64,000 nucleotides of DNA, from contig CANMOV010000002.1 in assembly GCA_947499565.1 (NCBI GenBank), forward strand, positions 1 to 64,000, in the 5' to 3' direction. Of this stretch, positions 25,853-33,624 are shown in pieces; positions within the stretch are counted from its first letter, which is position 1, and every line of letters starts with the position of its first letter. This stretch comes from an uncultured Croceitalea sp. GTDB lineage: Bacteria; Bacteroidota; Bacteroidia; Flavobacteriales; Flavobacteriaceae. Below the pieces are notes generated by a model. It was not told the DNA's origin, did no database searches, and saw only the letters and a program-made list of their open reading frames with translations. Both the position numbers and the translations under genes were made by a program.

Positions 25853-25870
25853 TTGGAACAATAATTCCAA
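25853..25870. promoter_or_regulatory. Third operator, in front of the TetR gene
   Basis: TTGGAACAATAATTCCAA is an almost perfect palindrome with TTGGAA/TTCCAA half-sites identical to those at 25012-25063. It ends 1 nt before the TetR ATG at 25872, so binding there would block translation or initiation of the regulator's own transcript (autoregulation). Confidence 0.75.
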
Positions 25871-25871
25871 T

Positions 25872-26453
25872 ATGCCACGCACGAAACAGTTTGATAAGCA
25901 AGAAGTATTAGAAAAAGCAATGGAACTCTTTTGGGAAAAAGGGTTCCATGCTACTTCAATGCAAGATTTAGTTACGCACTTAGGAATTAATAGAGCAAGC
26001 TTATACGATACTTTTGGAGGTAAGGAAGCTCTTTTTGAGTCAGCCTTCCAATTATATAGGCAAACGAGCACCAAGCATATTCAGCAACTATTTAAATCCG
26101 AACAAAATGTAAGACAAGGGTTTAAAGTTTTATTTGAAAAAGCTATTGAAGAGTCCCTAAATGACCCATGTAAAAAAGGCTGTTTTGTTGTAAACACCAC
26201 AACAGAACTTATTCCTGGAGATGTTAAAATCCAAAGAATATTGCTTGAAAATAAGAACAATGCAGAAACTTTATTTGCAGATTATGTGCAAAAGGGGATT
26301 GCAAATGGTCAAATAGATTCCGCAAAAGATGCGAAAGAAATAGGATTAATGTTATTTACTTTGTTTAATGGTATTAGAGTATTGGCCAAAGTAGATTCTA
26401 ACCCTAGCAAGCTTAAAAAAGTCGTGAATTTAGGACTTTCCGTTTTAGCGTGA
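25872..26453 (+). CDS. TetR/AcrR-family transcriptional regulator
   Basis: 193 residues. The N-terminal helix-turn-helix (VLEKAMELFWEKGFHATSMQDLVTHLGINRASLYDTFGGKEALFE, ~11-55) is a textbook TetR domain, and the rest is a helical ligand-binding domain containing one CKKGCF Cys pair (~98-103), which could sense thiol-reactive compounds as in NemR. It regulates the SDR gene and itself, judging from three matching operators. It is 33 nt after the SDR stop and possibly in the same transcript. Confidence 0.88.
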   Translation: MPRTKQFDKQEVLEKAMELFWEKGFHATSMQDLVTHLGINRASLYDTFGGKEALFESAFQLYRQTSTKHIQQLFKSEQNVRQGFKVLFEKAIEESLNDPCKKGCFVVNTTTELIPGDVKIQRILLENKNNAETLFADYVQKGIANGQIDSAKDAKEIGLMLFTLFNGIRVLAKVDSNPSKLKKVVNLGLSVLA

Positions 26454-27155
26454 TTACTCCGTAATCCTAAATTTTACATTTACCGTAGATTCCACCTTAA
26501 TTTGCTCAAAACCAATATCAAGAGGCTCTGGAGCTCCTGCATCCTCCATAGACATAGCTTTCATTTGCATTCTAGGTTGGTTGTATCTCGGATAATAAGG
26601 TTGCGAATTGTCCACAATATGTATGGCCATGCCTACTTTCTGCCCTAAAGGTTTAGTTAGGGCATCTGCTTTGAACTTAGCTTTCTTAACAGCTCTAGAT
26701 TTTAAGGTAAGTTCTAAATCATCCATTTTAGAATATTCCGTTTTTTCTAAATAGGTGTTAGCTATATCAATATTTTCTAAAGCCGCCATTACTTTTCCCG
26801 CGGTTAAGCCATCATATACCAACAAAGAATATTGTTTGCTTTTAAGAACATCTTTAGACCTTAAGAAGTACTTTTTATAGTTACTTGCCAAATTTTTGAT
26901 GGTTAATTGTTTTTCTACATCAATACCTAAATCCTTAAGGCTTTGCGCCATCTTATTTTCCTGCTCTTCTACAGATTTTCTACCCTTAGAATCTTTTTCT
27001 TTTATAGTAATGCTTAAATATATTTTATCTGGACTTACCAAGGTGTCTACCCTTGCTGAGGTTTCTAAATAGGGAGTATCTAAAAAGTTTTTTGATTGTG
27101 CCATAGCGCTAACGGTAAATAGTGTTATTGATACTACTAAAAGTAATTTTTTCAT
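26454..27155 (-). CDS. SIMPL-domain (DUF541) secreted protein
   Basis: 233 residues with a signal peptide (MKKLLLVVSITLFTVSAMAQ). The body matches SIMPL/DUF541: VDTLVSPDKIYLSITIKEKD, repeated strand-helix units, LKSRAVKKAKFKADAL and the closing ESTVNVKFRITE. The family includes periplasmic BP26/OMP28-like proteins and the mouse SIMPL adaptor; the biochemical role is unknown. It converges with the TetR gene (0 nt gap) and precedes a 137-residue gene in the same direction. Confidence 0.85.
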   Translation of the reverse strand: MKKLLLVVSITLFTVSAMAQSKNFLDTPYLETSARVDTLVSPDKIYLSITIKEKDSKGRKSVEEQENKMAQSLKDLGIDVEKQLTIKNLASNYKKYFLRSKDVLKSKQYSLLVYDGLTAGKVMAALENIDIANTYLEKTEYSKMDDLELTLKSRAVKKAKFKADALTKPLGQKVGMAIHIVDNSQPYYPRYNQPRMQMKAMSMEDAGAPEPLDIGFEQIKVESTVNVKFRITE

Positions 27156-27166
27156 GAATTGTGTTT

Positions 27167-27580
27167 TTAGTCAAAAGGAAGCAAATCTGGTGCCAAATAA
27201 TTCTTTTTTGCAAATTCCGAATTGTAAATATCAAAACTGTAATGTGCGGTCATTAGTTCTTTAAAATTAAATTTTAATCTTTTGAAGGTATCAATAAAAT
27301 CTTCAAAACTGTCTAATTCCGATTTCAACATAAAATGATAAACCGCTTTTGTAGCTGCAACGGTCAAAGTCTTATTAAACTTATTTTCCGCATCAAGTGC
27401 TATCACATAAGCGTTTATTAGTTGGCAAGTTTCTACAACGCCATCTTTAATTCCAAACCTTTTAATGTTTAGCCAAGCCAGTCTTAGATGCGCTTCATGG
27501 TTAAATAGGGATGGAGGTAAAGTAGCGGCTTTAAATTTATGTATGAACTCTTGATCCGAAAGTGATAAGTGAGATTCCAT
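27167..27580 (-). CDS. Hypothetical cytosolic protein
   Basis: 137 residues, helical, rich in His and Phe (NHEAHLRLAWL, MTAHYSFDIYN), with no signal peptide or known domain that I can name. The NHExHxxxAW stretch looks like a buried ligand-binding helix but I cannot connect it to a family. The gene starts 1 nt downstream of the CDGSH gene stop, so it is part of a leftward unit with the CDGSH and GNAT genes. Confidence 0.65.
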   Translation of the reverse strand: MESHLSLSDQEFIHKFKAATLPPSLFNHEAHLRLAWLNIKRFGIKDGVVETCQLINAYVIALDAENKFNKTLTVAATKAVYHFMLKSELDSFEDFIDTFKRLKFNFKELMTAHYSFDIYNSEFAKKNYLAPDLLPFD

Positions 27581-27581
27581 A

Positions 27582-28013
27582 TTATCCTTTAAAATCTATT
27601 TTTTTATGAGTTCCATCGCAGTAGGGTTTGTTGGAGGAAGCTCCACAGCGACAGAAAGCCGTGGAATGTTCTTTGGTTTCACTATTTCCATCAATTAGGG
27701 TTACTTTAAGTGTTCCAGTAACCAAAAGAGGGCCATTCTCAACAACAGTGCACTCCGTTTCTGGATTTTCTTCTTCCATTTTTTCACCTTTCATACGATA
27801 CGTAAGAGCTCCCGATGGGCATTTAGCAATCTGAGATCTTAGTTCAGCGATAGAGGCATTTTGCGCCTTAATCCAAGGTTTTCCGTTTGGGTCATAAACT
27901 TCAGGCAATGTTTTTACACAAATTTCTGCATGAATACACTTTCTTGGTTTCCAGATAACCGTTAAATCACCATTAGTATATTCTTTTACGATTTCTTTTT
28001 CCATTTTAAGCAA
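27582..28013 (-). CDS. (4Fe-4S) mono-cluster/CDGSH iron-sulfur protein
   Basis: 143 residues (or 140 from the Met at 28004). The N-terminal half has CIHAEICVKTLPEVYDPNGKPWI and CPSGALTY, the Fer4_19 divergent cluster domain. The C-terminal half ends FCRCGASSNKPYCDGTH, the CDGSH-type 2Fe-2S motif (C-x-C-x(8-9)-C-D-G-x-H). This two-domain order is a known fusion of Bacteroidota and Actinobacteria with likely electron-transfer or cluster-sensing roles. It overlaps the GNAT gene by 8 nt, so they are co-transcribed. Confidence 0.9.
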   Translation of the reverse strand: MLKMEKEIVKEYTNGDLTVIWKPRKCIHAEICVKTLPEVYDPNGKPWIKAQNASIAELRSQIAKCPSGALTYRMKGEKMEEENPETECTVVENGPLLVTGTLKVTLIDGNSETKEHSTAFCRCGASSNKPYCDGTHKKIDFKG

Positions 28014-28299
28014 TGTTTATTCCTTTTAAAACTAAAGACTTCCACTGTGGGTTCTGTTTAATGTACATCGCAACAAAAGGACACATGGGAACAAGGGTTA
28101 AATCCTTTTGTTTAATAGCTTCTAGGACTTCTTTAATTAAAGCGCTGCCTATTCCCTTACCTTCAAGTTCCGCAGGAACTTCAGTATGGGTTAAATAGAT
28201 TTTATCTTGTGCTTTAATGTATTCTACTCTTGGAACAAATCCATCAACATGAAATTCATATTGTTTCTTTTCTTGGTTATCAAAAAGTGAATGTTCCAT
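28006..28299 (-). CDS. Small GNAT-type N-acetyltransferase (YjdJ/Gtn10-like)
   Basis: 97 residues, a minimal GNAT fold: YIKAQDKIYLTHTEVPAELEGKGIGSALIKEVLEAI with the acetyl-CoA loop EGKGIGS and a closing CPFVAMYIKQNPQW. This short subgroup (COG2388) is widespread and its substrate is unknown. It is the first gene of the unit with CDGSH, the 137-residue protein and perhaps SIMPL. Confidence 0.85.
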   Translation of the reverse strand: MEHSLFDNQEKKQYEFHVDGFVPRVEYIKAQDKIYLTHTEVPAELEGKGIGSALIKEVLEAIKQKDLTLVPMCPFVAMYIKQNPQWKSLVLKGINIA

Positions 28300-28389
28300 G
28301 TGCGTTAGTTGACTTGCTTAAAGTTACTTTATTTTTTGATATCAACTAGAGTGTTTAGACACGACCAAAAAAACACATCATGAACAAGA

Positions 28390-29142
28390 TTAGGTATTCA
28401 TCCATTTCTTAAAATCATTAGTCTTTTGCCTACTAACAACAAACTCTTGGTCTCTGGAATTTAAAAGTAAAAGTTTAACCCTGTGATTGAAATACGGATT
28501 TATTTTCTGAATTGCTTTTTTCGAAACTAATTGCCCCCGATTAATTTTATAGAAATGCCTAGAATCTAAAGTGCTAAATAATTGATCTATAGACTCATCA
28601 ATAATACATCGTTTATTGGCAGTTATTCCAAAAGTGATGCTCTCTTGCGAATAAAAATATAAGAATTCTGTAATCTTAACTTGAACAAATCCGTTTCCTT
28701 CTTTGACCAGTATGCCTTCTCTTATGTTAGCTCCTTGTATGCTGCTTAGAAGTTGTTTTAAAATTAACGGCTCTACTATTGTTTGACTATTAGACTTGGT
28801 GAATTTGTGCAAGGCACTACTTAGCTCATCTTTTTGAATGGGTTTTAATAAATAGTCTACGCTGTTTACTTTAAATGCCTGGATGGCATATTGATCAAAG
28901 GCAGTTGTAAAAATGATAGGAGCTTCAATATCTATTTTTTGAAAAATTTCAAAACTCAATCCATCCGCAAGTTGGATATCCATGAATATAAGATCAGGCA
29001 CTTCATTCTTTTGAAACCACAAAATTGCGTCTTCTACCGTATCAATAATTGCTAACAATTGGTAATCAAAACTGCATGCTTTTAGCATGCTTTGCAATTG
29101 ACTTGCTGCGCGTGATTCATCTTCAATTATGAGTATGTTCAT
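28390..29142 (-). CDS. LytTR-type response regulator
   Basis: 250 residues. Residues 1-120 are a receiver domain with the phosphoacceptor D55 in IFMDIQLAD and the acidic pair EDE at 7-9. Residues ~150-250 are a LytTR DNA-binding domain (EFLYFYSQES, FYKINRGQLVSKKAIQKI, FVVSRQKTNDFKKW). It pairs with the LytS-type kinase gene that overlaps it by 20 nt. Likely targets include the upstream membrane genes of the same transcript. Confidence 0.92.
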   Translation of the reverse strand: MNILIIEDESRAASQLQSMLKACSFDYQLLAIIDTVEDAILWFQKNEVPDLIFMDIQLADGLSFEIFQKIDIEAPIIFTTAFDQYAIQAFKVNSVDYLLKPIQKDELSSALHKFTKSNSQTIVEPLILKQLLSSIQGANIREGILVKEGNGFVQVKITEFLYFYSQESITFGITANKRCIIDESIDQLFSTLDSRHFYKINRGQLVSKKAIQKINPYFNHRVKLLLLNSRDQEFVVSRQKTNDFKKWMNT

Positions 29143-30205
29143 GATGCTTCTTTTGATCAGATGGTTTTAGTAGTGGAATGGAAATGCGAAATTTATTTTT
29201 GTCATTTTCTATCAGAATAGATTTTCCTGATATTAAACGGTATCGCTTTTCAATATTCTTTAAACCAACTTTTGTAGATGGTATTTGGGTAGATTTTGGT
29301 TGAATTTTATTGGTGACAACTAAACAATCATTCGCTACTTCTATATGTATTGCTAATGGCTTTGCTTTAGAAACAACGTTGTGTTTTATGGCATTTTCTA
29401 ACAAAAGTTGTAAGCTCATTGGAACTATCATCCTATCTAATGCCCTTTCTGGAATATCCCAATTTGCTTTAAGATTTTTACCAAACCGTTCAGATTGTAT
29501 ATGAATATAGGACTGGGCAAATTTTAATTCTTGCCTTAAGGTAGTTAGATTTGCATTTCCAGACTCCAATATAAAGCGATAAACATTGGATAATTTGTCC
29601 ACAAATTCTTTTGCATCTTCTTTTGAGTTTTGATCAATAATATCTCGTAATGTATTTAGTGTATTGAACAAAAAATGGGGTTGTGCTTGGTTCTTAAGGG
29701 TATCAAGTTCTGCTTGGACCATTGCTTGCTTTGCCTGCTCTTCTTCACGTATAGATTTTTTGAGCCGTACATAATAGTAAATGGCTTCGTATATAGCCAT
29801 GGTCATAGTACTTATTATGATAACAGGTAAAAGAACCTTAGAAAAGCTTTGCGCATTATAGTTTTTTTTAAAAATTAGTGTTAAGATTTTGTTTCCAATA
29901 AAATCTACAAGTATAACAGTGCCAACTATAGCAAGAAATAATAATACAAGGCGCTTTCCAATATCCTCAAATTTGGTGTATTTCTTTCGTAGAAGAATAA
30001 TAACCTTCCTTATAATAACCCAATTGCAAATGGTAAAAAACAAGGATACGCTCCAACTTATAATGGCTTCTATAATTGGAAGGCGGAAGAACGATTTGCT
30101 AAAAAGATAATCTGTAACAAAGCTTAGGATTATAATCCCAATGACCATAAACCAAAAATCATTGAAACCTAAATACTTTATTCGCTTTTCCTTTTTAGCA
30201 AACAT
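29123..30205 (-). CDS. LytS-family sensor histidine kinase
   Basis: 360 residues. The first ~150 residues carry four hydrophobic segments, so it is a membrane sensor without a periplasmic loop domain. QPHFLFNTLNTLRD (~177-190) is the His_kinase region with the phosphorylated His, followed by VPMSLQLLLENAIKHN and the ATP-binding GLKNIEKRY. The stop overlaps the LytTR gene by 20 nt. The gene sits 9 nt after a 7-TM membrane-protein gene, making one unit of four genes. Confidence 0.9.
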   Translation of the reverse strand: MFAKKEKRIKYLGFNDFWFMVIGIIILSFVTDYLFSKSFFRLPIIEAIISWSVSLFFTICNWVIIRKVIILLRKKYTKFEDIGKRLVLLFLAIVGTVILVDFIGNKILTLIFKKNYNAQSFSKVLLPVIIISTMTMAIYEAIYYYVRLKKSIREEEQAKQAMVQAELDTLKNQAQPHFLFNTLNTLRDIIDQNSKEDAKEFVDKLSNVYRFILESGNANLTTLRQELKFAQSYIHIQSERFGKNLKANWDIPERALDRMIVPMSLQLLLENAIKHNVVSKAKPLAIHIEVANDCLVVTNKIQPKSTQIPSTKVGLKNIEKRYRLISGKSILIENDKNKFRISIPLLKPSDQKKHHEHTHN

Positions 30206-30214
30206 TTTATCTAA

Positions 30215-31015
30215 TTATAATTGAATTAATGCCATACCCATTTTTGCTTGATAGAATGTGAATCCAATCCAACCAGCATAAAGCAATCCAAATAAGGTTA
30301 CCGCAATTAGCTGGTTTCTGTTACTAGTATTCCATTTTTTAGATGCCCATACAGCGAATATCGGGATTAATTGTATGGCATGTAATCCAAAAAAGTGAGC
30401 AACCCTTAAATCTCCAGCAATAGTACTCCAATTTACCAAAGGGAGACCGGCTCCGCCATCTGCTACACCAACATTGTGTCCCATTTGGCTTATCATTTGG
30501 CCACCTACCCAGCTGCCAAACACTACAATTATCCAACCCAATAGTATGGCCCATTGGATAGACTTTGAGGTATTTAATTTTAAACGTATGGTTTCAACGA
30601 TAAAAATTACCATTATGAAAACATTTATGGCGATTAAAATCCCCATGGAACCAAAAAGGATTCCATCAAAAGGAGAAGACATATTGTAATGGGATTGTAC
30701 TCCTCTTGCGGCTTGGTACAGAACAATTACAATCTCTAAGAATAAGGTTATAGCTACAATGTTGGTAATTATGTTTTTCTTTCTTCTTGAAAAAGGGTAT
30801 AGTGTTGTAAGAAACCCCAGTGTTAGAATATAGATGCCGCCAGAGATGGAAAATTTTAAAGGCTTTATCCAAACATTAACGCCCATTAGGGTTCTTTCAT
30901 CAATTACTAGTCCTGCTAGACATACAATGGCAAAGATGAAATGGATAATAACTACCCAATAAAGTATAGGGCTAGCTAGTTTTACGGTATTTAATATTTG
31001 GCTTATGGTTTTCAT
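30215..31015 (-). CDS. Seven-TM hypothetical membrane protein
   Basis: 266 residues with seven clear hydrophobic segments (~20-41, 57-78, 85-108, 122-143, 155-176, 203-220, 233-254). No domain I can name. The WVGGQMISQMGHNVG region and a WASKKW loop are its only distinctive parts. It overlaps the ABA4-like gene by 4 nt (ATGA) and is 9 nt upstream of the kinase, so it is in one operon with them and may be an accessory sensor. Confidence 0.75.
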   Translation of the reverse strand: MKTISQILNTVKLASPILYWVVIIHFIFAIVCLAGLVIDERTLMGVNVWIKPLKFSISGGIYILTLGFLTTLYPFSRRKKNIITNIVAITLFLEIVIVLYQAARGVQSHYNMSSPFDGILFGSMGILIAINVFIMVIFIVETIRLKLNTSKSIQWAILLGWIIVVFGSWVGGQMISQMGHNVGVADGGAGLPLVNWSTIAGDLRVAHFFGLHAIQLIPIFAVWASKKWNTSNRNQLIAVTLFGLLYAGWIGFTFYQAKMGMALIQL

Positions 31016-31434
31016 TTTTGATTTTGTTTAATGGTTTTTATTATCATAAAGGCTAAAAACCCTACAGGGCCTAACATAAAGGTTCCAAACAAACAGGGAG
31101 CCATTAGTAATTGATGAATCTTTAATTCTTTGTTTTGATTTAACATCCACATGCCTACCAAAAGATCAAAGGCCAAATAGTGAACCCATCCTGCGAGCAC
31201 AGCATTCTCTTCTGTAAATAGTGCCATAACCGATGATAGGCTTCCAAAATCCATTCCGCCACCAATTTGTATTGCAGTAAAAATGTAGAAAGCATATACT
31301 AATGCTAGTACTATAGGAATTACCTTATAGTCCATTAAGAAGCGTGTTCCTTTCCATTTTGGAAGAAAAATCATAAGAATCCACATGGGCATAGCGGTCA
31401 TATTTGCTAAGGAAAAAACATCAGTTGGAGACAT
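31012..31434 (-). CDS. ABA4-like (DUF4281) membrane protein
   Basis: 140 residues with about four membrane segments. The order FSLANMTAMPMWILMIFLPKW, FYIFTAIQIGGGMDFGSL, HYLAFDLLVGMWM and FMLGPVGFLAFMII matches the ABA4/DUF4281 family, known in plants for neoxanthin synthesis and present in bacteria with unknown role. It is the first gene of the four-gene unit with the 7-TM protein, kinase and regulator. Confidence 0.8.
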   Translation of the reverse strand: MSPTDVFSLANMTAMPMWILMIFLPKWKGTRFLMDYKVIPIVLALVYAFYIFTAIQIGGGMDFGSLSSVMALFTEENAVLAGWVHYLAFDLLVGMWMLNQNKELKIHQLLMAPCLFGTFMLGPVGFLAFMIIKTIKQNQK

Positions 31435-31899
31435 AATTAGTTATTTAAAGGTTGATTTATAACTCAAATATGTGACTGTTATATGTAAAATGAAATTACT
31501 TTGAGTTGAATCATCGTTAAATAACCTTGAATTGTAATATTTAGGGAGTTACATACTATATGAAGAAGGTTGAAAAAGCAAAAGGGATAAAGCCGAGCGA
31601 CCTTTATCCCTTTTATATTTAGAACTGCTCGTATTCTTTATGGTTTAAATTCCCCAAATCCAACCTACACTTTGTAAGAATACTCTTATATAACTGATAA
31701 TTCTAATGATTATTGTATTGTAGACCAGAAAACTAGTTTGTTGTAATGGCATCTATATACATTTTCAAACGACTACAAACGTTTACAAACGAAAATAAAT
31801 ACTTCCAAACCGAATCTTCTTTCCATGTCATTCTAGGTTTGCAGTGTCAAGTCGAGGTGGCTTGATAGTATTAACTGTTAATCCATAAAAATTAGAAAA
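31435..31899. other. Intergenic region between divergent operons
   Basis: 465 bp between the ABA4-like operon (leftward) and ssb (rightward). Contents seen: a strong hairpin at 31580-31614 and a repeated tract of ACAAACG units near 31781-31795. No gene or exact TAnnTTTG box is found in the part close to ssb, so the promoters are not resolved. Confidence 0.5.
31580..31618. terminator. Orphan terminator-like hairpin in divergent intergenic region
   Basis: AAAAGGGATAAAG (31580-31592) and CTTTATCCCTTTT (31602-31614) form a perfect 13-bp stem with a 9-nt loop, followed by TTTTATATTT on the + strand and by TTTTGCTTTTT on the - strand. No annotated gene is read into it from either side, since both flanking operons point outwards. 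It may terminate a small RNA or act as leader structure. Confidence 0.6.
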
Positions 31900-32232
31900 A
31901 TGAACGCATTAAAAAACAAAGTACAGTTGATTGGTAATTTAGGGCAAGACCCAGAAATTGTGACCATGGAGAATGGCAATAAACTAGCAAAGTTTTCCAT
32001 AGCCACAAGTGAAAGTTATAAAAATGCTCAAGGCGAAAAAGTGGAAGATGTACAATGGCATAATGTTGTAGCCTGGGGGAAAACGGCTGAAATTGTCGAA
32101 GACTATTTAACCAAAGGAAAGCAAGTAGCTGTAGAGGGTAAGCTAATGCATCGTTCTTATGAGACTAAAGAGGGGGAGAAGCGCTATATTACAGAAGTTC
32201 GTTGTAATGAACTTTTAATGTTAGGGAAATAG
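31900..32232 (+). CDS. ssb: Single-stranded DNA-binding protein, short form
   Basis: 110 residues, one OB-fold: KVQLIGNLGQDPEIVTMENGNKLAKFSIATSES then EDVQWHNVVAWGKTAEIVEDYLTKGKQVAVEGKL. The protein stops right after the OB-fold (ELLMLGK), so the flexible acidic tail that binds partner proteins in canonical SSB is missing. Short SSB copies beside a full-length one are common in Bacteroidota. It is transcribed alone and ends in a strong terminator. Confidence 0.93.
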   Translation: MNALKNKVQLIGNLGQDPEIVTMENGNKLAKFSIATSESYKNAQGEKVEDVQWHNVVAWGKTAEIVEDYLTKGKQVAVEGKLMHRSYETKEGEKRYITEVRCNELLMLGK

Positions 32233-32254
32233 AACATTAGACAAACTATCGATA

Positions 32255-32280
32255 AAAGAGGGCATTTTGCCCTCTTTCTT
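32255..32280 (+). terminator. Rho-independent terminator of ssb
   Basis: AAAGAGGGCA (32255-32264) and TGCCCTCTTT (32268-32277) pair perfectly around a TTT loop and are followed by CTTTTTG. It stands 22 nt after the ssb stop. Confidence 0.9.
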
Positions 32281-32365
32281 TTTGATTTTAAAGTATTAAC
32301 AATAACTTAATATAAAATGGTGCAACTAAAAGTACCTTCAAACGTCTTTTATAAAAAGCAGAATT

Positions 32366-32761
32366 GTGAAACAACTAAGGTTAATAGTGCTTGTTTTGAT
32401 AACCCTTCCTTTAGGATTGTGGGCACAAGAGGAGCGTTTGCCTAATACCGAGTTGTTTTATGCTTCACTTGCAGAGAAAGATGCAAAATATGAATTGAAC
32501 TATAATTTTGCTTCCGTAGAAGATGAGCGCGATTTTTGGAAAGACCAAAAGGCTTTTGAACGTGTATTAGCCTTTAAAAACAATACTGGATATCAGTATT
32601 ATTTAAAACATAAAGCTAAATACTACAGGCAACACAAGTTAATCTGTTTTCAAAAGGGTACGCATAGCGAGATTTTTGCTAAACATACTTCTGTTTACTT
32701 TGATTCGTATTCCAAAGAATCCTCGTTAGAAGGTATTGCTTTAGCTAATGGTAATAAGTAA
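32366..32761 (+). CDS. Hypothetical secreted protein
   Basis: 131 residues with a signal peptide (MKQLRLIVLVLITLPLGLWA) if the GTG at 32366 is used; no ATG upstream gives a better start. The mature part is rich in Tyr, Lys and Phe (YQYYLKHKAKYYRQHKL) and has a single Cys. No domain recognised. It converges with the small Cys-rich gene, 2 nt apart. Confidence 0.6.
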   Translation: MKQLRLIVLVLITLPLGLWAQEERLPNTELFYASLAEKDAKYELNYNFASVEDERDFWKDQKAFERVLAFKNNTGYQYYLKHKAKYYRQHKLICFQKGTHSEIFAKHTSVYFDSYSKESSLEGIALANGNK

Positions 32762-32763
32762 GT

Positions 32764-32925
32764 CTAAGCTACTTTTTTAAGTAAGTCATAGCAAGGACAA
32801 CGTTTGCAACGCTTGTTCTCACCCTTTTTGAATTTCTTACAACATTTAGTTTTGCAATTGCTGGGAACAAGCTCTTTAAGCAGTGCTTTTTTCTTTTTAG
32901 AGGAATCTTTCTTTTTCTTGCCCAT
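32764..32925 (-). CDS. Small Lys/Cys-rich protein
   Basis: About 53 residues from the ATG at 32925 (MGKKKKD); a longer version from 32946 adds seven hydrophobic residues. It has a lysine-rich first half and CKTKCCKKF...CKRCPCYD, a cluster of seven Cys that probably binds zinc or iron. Such tiny Bacteroidota proteins are unstudied. It is transcribed alone upstream of no clear partner. Confidence 0.6.
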   Translation of the reverse strand: MGKKKKDSSKKKKALLKELVPSNCKTKCCKKFKKGENKRCKRCPCYDLLKKVA

Positions 32926-32991
32926 TATCTGAAGAGAATGGAGCAAAAATATATTATTTTAAATTAATCTAAATAAGATTAAGTGTTAAAA

Positions 32992-33513
32992 TTATCCTTC
33001 CAATGTGTCAGAGGCAGCACTTTCAACAGTAAGTTGCTGTATGTCTCTATCAAAAAGGTAGAGCCCACCTTTATCGTTGCCAATAAGATTAATTTTATCT
33101 AAAACAGTCCTAGCCAAAGCTTCTTCTTCTAATTGCTCTGCTACATACCATTGTAAGAAATTATGGGTGGCATAATCTTTCTCCTCTAGGGTTACATGTA
33201 CCAATTCATTTATACTTTGAGAAACAAACACCTCATGATCATAAAGTTTTTGCAGCATTTTAGTAAGGCTTCCAAATTCAGTTTCGGGTGCTATTAATTC
33301 AGAAACAATGGCATGTCCACCTCGTTCATTTACATATTTGACTAACTTTAGCATGTGCATGCGTTCTTCATCAGAATGCCCATACATAAATCCAGCAACA
33401 CCTTCTAAACCTTTTACTTCTGCCCAAGAAGCCATAGAAAGATAAGTTTGCGAAGATTCTGCTTCTATTCGTATTTGTTCGTTAAGTGCTTTTTCTAGTT
33501 TCTTAGATAACAT
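32992..33513 (-). CDS. Ferritin
   Basis: 173 residues, a full ferritin four-helix subunit: NEQIRIEAESSQTYLSMASWAEVKGLEG, DEERMHMLKLVKYVNERGG and QWYVAEQLEEEALARTVLDKI. The ferroxidase residues (Glu, Glu, His, Glu) are visible: E17, E50-E51 with H53, and the later E129-E130. It stores iron as a ferric core in a 24-mer. The extra C-terminal ~15 residues (QQLTVESAASDTLEG) extend beyond the E helix. It is monocistronic. Confidence 0.95.
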   Translation of the reverse strand: MLSKKLEKALNEQIRIEAESSQTYLSMASWAEVKGLEGVAGFMYGHSDEERMHMLKLVKYVNERGGHAIVSELIAPETEFGSLTKMLQKLYDHEVFVSQSINELVHVTLEEKDYATHNFLQWYVAEQLEEEALARTVLDKINLIGNDKGGLYLFDRDIQQLTVESAASDTLEG

Positions 33514-33624
33514 AAAGTGCTATTTTTTGATAAAGTTACAAAATCACATGTGGTTGAGTAGGTTTAAACTAAATCACATTTTAATTTTTATTTATTCTAG
33601 GTAAGTCTAGATTTATAGATTTTT

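Noticed and set aside
31435..31899. Protein-coding gene in the ssb upstream gap
   Set aside because: No frame of reasonable length or codon pattern; only structure features are visible.
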